The position numbers and the translations under genes were made by a program. The notes below the pieces were generated by a model. The model was not told the origin of the DNA, searched no databases, and was given only the letters and a program-made list of their open reading frames with translations. Shown here in pieces: positions 58,676 to 64,000 of a DNA stretch of 64,000 nucleotides. This DNA is from a bacterium (lineage in GTDB: Bacteria > Elusimicrobiota > Elusimicrobia > Elusimicrobiales > UBA9959). The stretch's first letter is position 1; the number at the start of each line of letters is the position of its first letter. The stretch covers positions 1 through 64,000 of the forward strand of contig JAJZPF010000003.1 in the NCBI GenBank assembly GCA_021811315.1. Reading direction: 5' to 3'.

Positions 58676-60024
58676 AAAAAACTCTTTTCTCCTTCTTTTT
58701 CCTGTTCTCTTCCATGGTCGCTTCCGCGCAGGAGAGCGGAGTTTTCCTGACTCTGCCGCTGTCTCCGCGGGCCGGCGGCATGGGCGACGCTTTCGTCGCT
58801 CTGGCTGACGATCCTCTCGGGCTGTACTACAATCCGGCCGGGATGGTTTTCGCGAAACGGCCGGCTATCTCCCTGGTTTACCACAAATACCTGCAGGATA
58901 TAAACGGAAATTCTTTTGCTTTCGTATACCCGTTCAGGCATTGGGCGATAGGTTTTGCGCCGACCATCTATGCAATGAAAGAAGAGCCGATCTATGACTC
59001 GCTGGGGGCCGATACAGGGGGAAAGTTCGGCTATGAATCCAAGCTAATGGACGTCGCCCTGGCGGGGAGAATAGGCGGCCTGGGGCTGGGCGTCGCGGGC
59101 AAATCATACAGCGAGGATATCGGCGGGCAAAAATCCGCCACTACCGCTTATGACGTCGGTGCTATTTATAAATTGGGCAGGTTAAGTTTTGGGGCGGCAA
59201 TCCAGAATCTTGGCGGAAAGATATTTGAGTATAAGGTGGCTAAAATCCAGCGGCTTGGCGCCGCTTATACCGGAACTAAGTATTCCGCCGCGGTAGATCT
59301 GAAGAAAGAAGGGGAGGATAAAGGTTACCTGGGTTTTGGCGGAGCCTATAATCTTTCCAGGGCGCTGAAATTGCGCGGCGGCTGGCAGCTTAAAGATGAA
59401 TTCGGCGGTATTACTTTCGGGCTGGGCTTTGAACTCGGCGGACTTAGTTTTGATTATGCATTTCTAAGTTATGGCGATCTTGGCGCAACTCATAAAGCGG
59501 GAGTTTCTCTGGCTTTCGGGGCCAGTGCGGATAGGACAAAAGTAACTGAAGTTGAAAAAGACGATATAGAAGTTAAAGGCGGCTTTCAAGCTTCGACAAA
59601 TACCGCGCCTGGTATTGTGAAAATAGCCGGCGGGACGAATATCGCCGTGGCGGAATTCGTCGGCAAAAATGTTTCGCAGGCCGACGCCTCTATCGTTACC
59701 GATTTCTTGCGCACAGAGCTGGTGAGCAGCGGTCTGTTCAATGTAATGGACAGGAATAACATGGATACCGTTCTGGCAGAACAGAAATTCCAGAACAGCG
59801 GTTGCACCGAGCAGGAATGCGCGGTGGAGATGGGGAAGCTGCTGAATATTAAGCAGGTTCTTGTCGGCTCCCTTTCAAAACTTCTGGACAGCTACTATGT
59901 TACGGTGAACGTGGTGGACGTCGAAACAGGAAAGATATCCGTGTCATACAATAGCGACGCGGTTTCTTCGAAAGAACTTAAAGAAGTATGCAGAAAAATA
60001 GTAAAAAATCTCTCCCGGAAATAA
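58672..60024 (+). CDS. PorV/PorQ-like outer-membrane protein fused to a CsgG-like domain
   Basis: The 450-aa protein has a signal peptide (1-19). Residues about 20-300 match PorV/PorQ (UPF0164)-type beta-barrels: PLSPRAGGMGDAFVALADDPLGLYYNPAGM, followed by alternating barrel strands. Residues about 325-450 form a CsgG-like domain: NIAVAEFVGKNVSQADASIV, MDRNNMDTVLAEQKFQNSGC, EQECAVEMGKLL, VGSLSKLLDSYYVTVNVVD. PorV is the type IX secretion shuttle that carries substrates with conserved C-terminal signals; such a signal-like end is encoded by the overlapping upstream gene. A fusion of this kind is unusual. The stop overlaps the next gene's 5' end by 37 nt. Confidence 0.8.
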   Translation: MKKTLFSFFFLFSSMVASAQESGVFLTLPLSPRAGGMGDAFVALADDPLGLYYNPAGMVFAKRPAISLVYHKYLQDINGNSFAFVYPFRHWAIGFAPTIYAMKEEPIYDSLGADTGGKFGYESKLMDVALAGRIGGLGLGVAGKSYSEDIGGQKSATTAYDVGAIYKLGRLSFGAAIQNLGGKIFEYKVAKIQRLGAAYTGTKYSAAVDLKKEGEDKGYLGFGGAYNLSRALKLRGGWQLKDEFGGITFGLGFELGGLSFDYAFLSYGDLGATHKAGVSLAFGASADRTKVTEVEKDDIEVKGGFQASTNTAPGIVKIAGGTNIAVAEFVGKNVSQADASIVTDFLRTELVSSGLFNVMDRNNMDTVLAEQKFQNSGCTEQECAVEMGKLLNIKQVLVGSLSKLLDSYYVTVNVVDVETGKISVSYNSDAVSSKELKEVCRKIVKNLSRK

Positions 60025-61322
60025 TTGTTGCCGGGCTGCTTCTACTGCCTGTTTGCGTTTTCGCCGGGTTATCGCCCGGGGACAGGGCTCCGGATTTCGA
60101 ATTGACTGACATGACGGGGAGAAGCGTTTCCCTCGCCGATATCACCAAAGATAATAAACCGGTAGTTCTTTCTTTTTTCGGCACCTGGTGCGAAAGTTGC
60201 CTTAAGGAGATGGGCGACTTGGCTGTAATGGTTAAGCAGTATGACGCCGCTGTCTACATGGTGGGCGTAGACGGGGACAAAGACCTTCTATCCAAGTTCG
60301 TTGCAAAGCATAATATCCCTTTCCCGGTGCTTTGGGACCCCAAGGCCAAAATAATGAGCAGGAAGTACGACTTGATGCGCGGGGCCTACCTTGTCGTCCC
60401 TAAAACCTATATTATCTCACCTGACGGAAATATAGAGTATGCCGCCGAATCCTACGATGAGGCGAGGAAAGCTGCCCTGACCGCGAAGCTCGCGGCTTTA
60501 AGCGGTAAAAAATGGGAAAAGCCTTCGGAGGTCGCTGTCTACTTTACAGGTTCTGCCAACGGCTACCTTGAATCCTGTAACTGTTTCAAGCATCCGTACG
60601 GCGGCTTTATAAAACTGCTTTCTTTCCTTAAGCAGCAGGCCGGCAAATATTCCAGCCGTATCCTGCTTGATTCCGGAGATTTTCTTCCTTATGGCGTAAC
60701 CCCGGCTCAGGCCGGCCCTGTTTTTAAGGCGATGGCCCTGGCTGATTATGATGCGGTGGCTGTGGGTGATCAGGATCTGGCTTATAAAGGATTTATTGCG
60801 GAGGTTAAAAGGAATAAGGAAACCTTCCTGGCTTCAAATATAAGTTTTAAGGACGGGAGCCCGGGGGCGGCTGATAAAACATTAATGGCCGGCGGCATTA
60901 AAGTGCGTATCGTGTCTTTTGCTGATCCGGAGACTTTTTCTCTCTATCCCGAAGAATTTACCTCCAGGCTGGCTTTTAAAAATATAAAGGAAGTGTTGAA
61001 AGGCGGTAAGAACGCCGACTACCTGATACTTCTTTCCCATGCCGGGGTGGATGAGAATAGGAGAATTGCGGCGGAGTTCGGGCAGATAGACCTGATAATC
61101 GCGGGGCACTCTCAGGGACTTCTTAACAAACCGGTAAAAGCAGGCAACGCCATTATCGTCCAGTCTGGCGGCAATATCCAGAACCTTGGAAGGCTCGTGC
61201 TGCGCTTTGACAGCAAAGGTAAATTGCTGGGTTATTCACATGACATTTTTCCTTTGACGAACGATATCCCTGATTTTCCGCAGATAGCGGCAATTCTTAA
61301 GGATGCAAAAAATATAAAATAG
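59988..61322 (+). CDS. Exported thioredoxin-like / metallophosphatase-like fusion
   Basis: The 444-aa protein has a signal peptide (about 1-26), then a TlpA/AhpC-like thioredoxin domain (about 28-165) with the redox pair C68/C71 in GTWCESCLKE. The rest (about 178-440) resembles the 5'-nucleotidase/UshA metallophosphatase fold: RILLDSGDFLPYG, AVAVGDQDLAYK, LILLSHAGVDENRR and DLIIAGHSQG. The usual D-x-H start motif is replaced by a cysteine-rich LESCNCFKHPYGG, and GHxH by GHSQ, so metal binding is altered. It may transfer electrons or sense redox state rather than hydrolyse nucleotides. Overlaps the barrel gene by 37 nt. Confidence 0.75.
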   Translation: MQKNSKKSLPEIIVAGLLLLPVCVFAGLSPGDRAPDFELTDMTGRSVSLADITKDNKPVVLSFFGTWCESCLKEMGDLAVMVKQYDAAVYMVGVDGDKDLLSKFVAKHNIPFPVLWDPKAKIMSRKYDLMRGAYLVVPKTYIISPDGNIEYAAESYDEARKAALTAKLAALSGKKWEKPSEVAVYFTGSANGYLESCNCFKHPYGGFIKLLSFLKQQAGKYSSRILLDSGDFLPYGVTPAQAGPVFKAMALADYDAVAVGDQDLAYKGFIAEVKRNKETFLASNISFKDGSPGAADKTLMAGGIKVRIVSFADPETFSLYPEEFTSRLAFKNIKEVLKGGKNADYLILLSHAGVDENRRIAAEFGQIDLIIAGHSQGLLNKPVKAGNAIIVQSGGNIQNLGRLVLRFDSKGKLLGYSHDIFPLTNDIPDFPQIAAILKDAKNIK

Positions 61323-61389
61323 TAGCGGCGCTTTCAGCGGCGGATCGTCATGAGAGGCCTGGGCGTGAAAACAATTTATTGAAGGTTAC

Positions 61390-63039
61390 ATGAACTGCAC
61401 CATGAAAAGAACAAGGATATTCCTTAAAACCTGCGGGTTGTTCGCGCTCCTTTGCCTGTTCCAGCAGCGGTGGGCGGAAACGGCTTTTTCTGAGCAACCG
61501 CAGGCCTGGTGGGTCACAGCCGGCTCGATGAACGCGGCTAGATATACCCATACCGCGACATTATTGCCTGGCGGCAATGTGCTGATTACCGGCGGGTATG
61601 ATGCCAATACCACTTCTCTTTCTTCGGCCGAGCTGTACGACCATAGAACCAAAAAATTTGTTCCCACGGGCTCAATGTGTGAGGCGAGATCATTCCATAC
61701 AGCTACTTTGCTGCCTAACGGCAAGGTCCTGATCGTCGGTGGAAACAGGGGCAGGGCTGCGCTTTCCTCCGCCGAAATATACGATCCCGCCGCCGGAACC
61801 TTTTTGCCTACCGGCTCGATGATCACCCCAAGAAATAATCACATCGCAATTTTGCTGAAGAATGGCAAGGTTCTTGTCGCCGGCGGATACGAGGGGCGCG
61901 TATATGTTTCCTCGGCCGAGCTGTATGATCCCGCCACCGGGAGATTTTCCGCCACCGGCTCTATGGGCGCTGCGAGGAATCAGTTTACCGCTACTTTGCT
62001 GCCCAAAGGAAAAGTTCTGGTGACGGGGGGGCAGGGCAACAAGCGGCAGGCCCAGGGTATCATTTCCTCGGCGGAATTGTATGACCCCGCCTCCGGAACA
62101 TTTTCACCCGTCGGGTCGCTGACCATCGCGAGGTTCAGGCATAGCGCTACCCTGCTGCCGGGCGGCAAGATACTGTTGGTCGGAGGATTCGACGGCATGG
62201 AGACGCTTTCTTCTGCTGAATTGTACGACCCGGCCCGCGGCACATTTACCCCCACCGGTTCGATGAGCGGGATAAGACAAGCCCATGTGGCGATATTACT
62301 TCCGAACGGAAAAGTGTTGGTGACCGGCGGCGCCGACAGTAGTGCGCCCCTCTCCCTGGCGGAGCTATACGACCCCGCCTCTGGGATGTTTTCCCCGAAT
62401 GGTTCAATGAGCACTGCGAGAAGTTCTCACTCCGCGACTTTGCTGCCGGGGGGCAAAGTCCTGGCGACCGGAGGACATGGTGGCGTTTCGGCCGTCTCTT
62501 CGGCCGAGTTGTATGCTTTTTCCACCAGGATCGCCGATTCTCCCGCTGCGGTTTCAGCGAGTGCGGCGAAGCAGGAACATAGCGAGGCTTTGTCGCCGGC
62601 TATACCCCAGGAGCCTGCCCGCGTAAGAGTTGTGAAAATGCCGGACGCTAATAATGTGGCGGTGGCGGATTTTATCGGCAAGAACGTTTCGCAGGCGGAC
62701 GCTTCTATAGTGGCGGGATTTTTAAGGACCGAACTGGTGAACACCAGGCAGTACAAAGTGATGGACCGCAGTAATATGGACACCGTACTGGCCGAGCAGA
62801 AATTCCAGAACAGCGGCTGCACCGAGCAGGAATGCGCGGTTGAAATGGGGAAGCTGCTTAATGTCAGGCGGATGTACGTGGGCTCGCTCTCAAAGCTTCT
62901 GGACAGCTATTATATAACGGTCAACGAGGTGGATGTGGCGACCGGTGAAATAACGGCGTCCTATGACAGCGACGCCGTATCCGCAAAGAAATTGAAAGAT
63001 GCCTGTAAAAAGATAGTGGTAAAGATATCCGGGAAGTGA
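61390..63039 (+). CDS. Exported kelch-repeat protein with C-terminal CsgG-like domain
   Basis: The 549-aa protein has an export signal (about 1-32), seven kelch repeats of about 47 aa (DNA 61521-62520) of the same type as the larger protein, a short linker and a C-terminal CsgG-like domain (about 418-549) that is very close to that of the barrel fusion: NVAVADFIGKNVSQADASIV, then KFQNSGCTEQECAVEMGKLL. Ribosome site GAAGG lies 5-7 nt before ATG 61390. It likely works with the barrel fusion and the larger kelch protein at the cell surface. Confidence 0.82.
   Translation: MNCTMKRTRIFLKTCGLFALLCLFQQRWAETAFSEQPQAWWVTAGSMNAARYTHTATLLPGGNVLITGGYDANTTSLSSAELYDHRTKKFVPTGSMCEARSFHTATLLPNGKVLIVGGNRGRAALSSAEIYDPAAGTFLPTGSMITPRNNHIAILLKNGKVLVAGGYEGRVYVSSAELYDPATGRFSATGSMGAARNQFTATLLPKGKVLVTGGQGNKRQAQGIISSAELYDPASGTFSPVGSLTIARFRHSATLLPGGKILLVGGFDGMETLSSAELYDPARGTFTPTGSMSGIRQAHVAILLPNGKVLVTGGADSSAPLSLAELYDPASGMFSPNGSMSTARSSHSATLLPGGKVLATGGHGGVSAVSSAELYAFSTRIADSPAAVSASAAKQEHSEALSPAIPQEPARVRVVKMPDANNVAVADFIGKNVSQADASIVAGFLRTELVNTRQYKVMDRSNMDTVLAEQKFQNSGCTEQECAVEMGKLLNVRRMYVGSLSKLLDSYYITVNEVDVATGEITASYDSDAVSAKKLKDACKKIVVKISGK
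61521..62520 (+). repeat. Seven tandem kelch-coding repeats
   Basis: Seven units with the GSM...LLPxGKVL..GG...SSAELYDP pattern, one propeller's worth. The units are homologous to the 14-unit array at 56143-58125. Confidence 0.8.
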
Positions 63040-63090
63040 CGGTTTCTAACTGGCCGCGAAAATGAGCCCGCGATCGCTTAGCAGAGTTCG

Positions 63091-63981
63091 CTATCTAAAA
63101 TTGTATTTGGCCGAGAGGCCGAGGGCGGGCCCGCCGCGGAGGCGGGTTTTCGCTTTGTAGTCGTCGTAGCGCGCGCCGGTGTAGTACAGGCCGCTGAACT
63201 GCCAGCCGAGGGCGGGGGTCAGCTCGAAGGCGCGGGATAGAGACAGGGAGGGCTTAAGCGAAATATAGGAGGCCTCGTAATAGAGCGCCCGGCTTTTATC
63301 TTTCCGCCCGGCGGGGAGGAACTGCTCAAGAGCCGTGCCGCCCTCGAGCTCCGCGCGGAAGAAGGGCAGGGGGCGCCAGTTGAGGCCGGCTTTGAAATAT
63401 TTCACGGGCTGGTAGGAGGCCGAGAGCGCGATCGTTTTAGAGGCCTGCCAGCGGACCATGAAAGGCAGGACGACCAGAAGCGTTTTAGAGGTGTAGCGGT
63501 AGGTCAGGAAAGGGAGCGGCAGGCCGCGCAGGAAAGGGCGCCTGCTTGAATAGTTGAGGCCCCAGAGCCAGGCGCTGCCGTTTTTCTCCGACAGAAGGGC
63601 CATGAAGGTCAGGCCCAGGTCGGTTTCTGAGGGGGAGTTGAAGGGGCGGTCTGAATTCGAATTCAGGTTCAGCGCCAGGCGGGTGTCGCCTTTTTCCGCC
63701 GTCAGCTTAAGGCCGGCTTTGTAAAGCTCGCCGGGGAAATAGCCGGGGCCGAGGTTCCGCAAATGCTCCAGGTCCGCCGCGGCGCGCAAGCCGAAGCCGG
63801 CGGTCTTTCCCAGCGCCGTTTCCCCGGAAATCCCGGTCCGCCTGGAGATGAGTCCTTCGGGGGCGGAGTAAGAGAGGGAGGCCCCGAGCGAAGCGGCAGG
63901 CTTCGGGGGGCCTGTCTGAGCCGCGGCCGCCGCCGGGAATAACAGGCACAGGGCGCTGATGAATTTCATCGCGGCCCTCAT
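63091..63981 (-). CDS. Outer-membrane beta-barrel-like protein
   Basis: The 296-aa product has a signal peptide (cut near AAAAAQ) and alternating hydrophobic/polar strands typical of a beta-barrel, ending in ALGLSAKYNFR with an aromatic near the C-terminus as in outer-membrane barrels. It resembles DUF6268-type barrels of unknown role. ATG 63981 and ATG 63969 both have plausible ribosome sites (GGGGA and GAGG). It converges on the kelch-CsgG gene with a 51-nt gap. The last 19 nt of the window show nothing. Confidence 0.7.
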   Translation of the reverse strand: MRAAMKFISALCLLFPAAAAAQTGPPKPAASLGASLSYSAPEGLISRRTGISGETALGKTAGFGLRAAADLEHLRNLGPGYFPGELYKAGLKLTAEKGDTRLALNLNSNSDRPFNSPSETDLGLTFMALLSEKNGSAWLWGLNYSSRRPFLRGLPLPFLTYRYTSKTLLVVLPFMVRWQASKTIALSASYQPVKYFKAGLNWRPLPFFRAELEGGTALEQFLPAGRKDKSRALYYEASYISLKPSLSLSRAFELTPALGWQFSGLYYTGARYDDYKAKTRLRGGPALGLSAKYNFR

Positions 63982-64000
63982 CCGGTTTTCCCCAGCTCTA

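Overview
The window is a 64-kb, mostly GC-rich, densely coding bacterial chromosome segment. It holds two tRNA genes, about 53 protein genes, and no phage, plasmid, transposase, rRNA or CRISPR signatures. Outer-membrane-type beta-barrel proteins, many signal peptides, a PorV/PorQ-like protein, kelch surface proteins with a FlgD/T9SS-like C-terminal segment and CsgG-like domains point to a diderm (Gram-negative-type) bacterium. The style fits poorly characterised groups such as Elusimicrobiota, but this is an inference from gene content only; no rRNA is present to test it.

Layout. 1-1327: two minus-strand tRNAs (Glu-CUC, Thr-UGU) and a receiver/CheX-like regulator. 1501-2734: a DJ-1/PfpI protein and an exported cytochrome-b5-like/YHS protein. 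2715-9056 (minus): a tightly coupled operon with all seven shikimate-pathway steps plus chorismate mutase (order of transcription: chorismate mutase, DAHP synthase, aroE, aroC, aroK, aroB, aroQ, aroA). 9128-14485: prfB, tatD and B12-dependent metH. 14488-14684: a 197-bp element with perfect 17-bp terminal inverted repeats lying exactly between two stop codons. 14687-20058: WG-repeat protein, coaD, a DUF4130/radical-SAM pair, an EamA transporter and a double PRC-barrel protein. 20361-25486: a signalling run (CheB-CheR-PAS fusion, PAS histidine kinase whose ATPase domain is split across two frames at an A-AAA-AAG heptamer, and a single-domain response regulator). 25521-36622: an L,D-transpeptidase-like protein, a GntR/ABC operon with a visible promoter and operator, a GH13 alpha-amylase, a four-domain S1 protein, a polytopic membrane protein, uridine kinase and a clostripain-like protease. 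36761-38707: M3 peptidase.

38773-53813 is a surface-polysaccharide region: flippase-like membrane proteins at both ends, two to three glycosyltransferases, asparagine synthetase, two DegT aminotransferases, a sugar C-methyltransferase, an RmlC-like epimerase, a NeuD-like acyltransferase and two SDR epimerases. It looks able to finish branched or amino-deoxy sugars, but the nucleotide-sugar entry enzymes (RmlA, RmlB) and a polymerase are not in view.

53814-63039 is compositionally more AT-rich and is the most unusual part. After a candidate small RNA or attenuator come five exported proteins: a low-complexity CsgG-like protein, a 14-repeat kelch protein with a FlgD/T9SS-like end, a PorV-like barrel fused to a CsgG-like domain, a thioredoxin/metallophosphatase fusion, and a 7-repeat kelch protein carrying nearly the same CsgG-like domain as the barrel. 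I read this as a candidate surface-display or secretion module. A beta-barrel-like protein (63091-63981, minus) closes the window.
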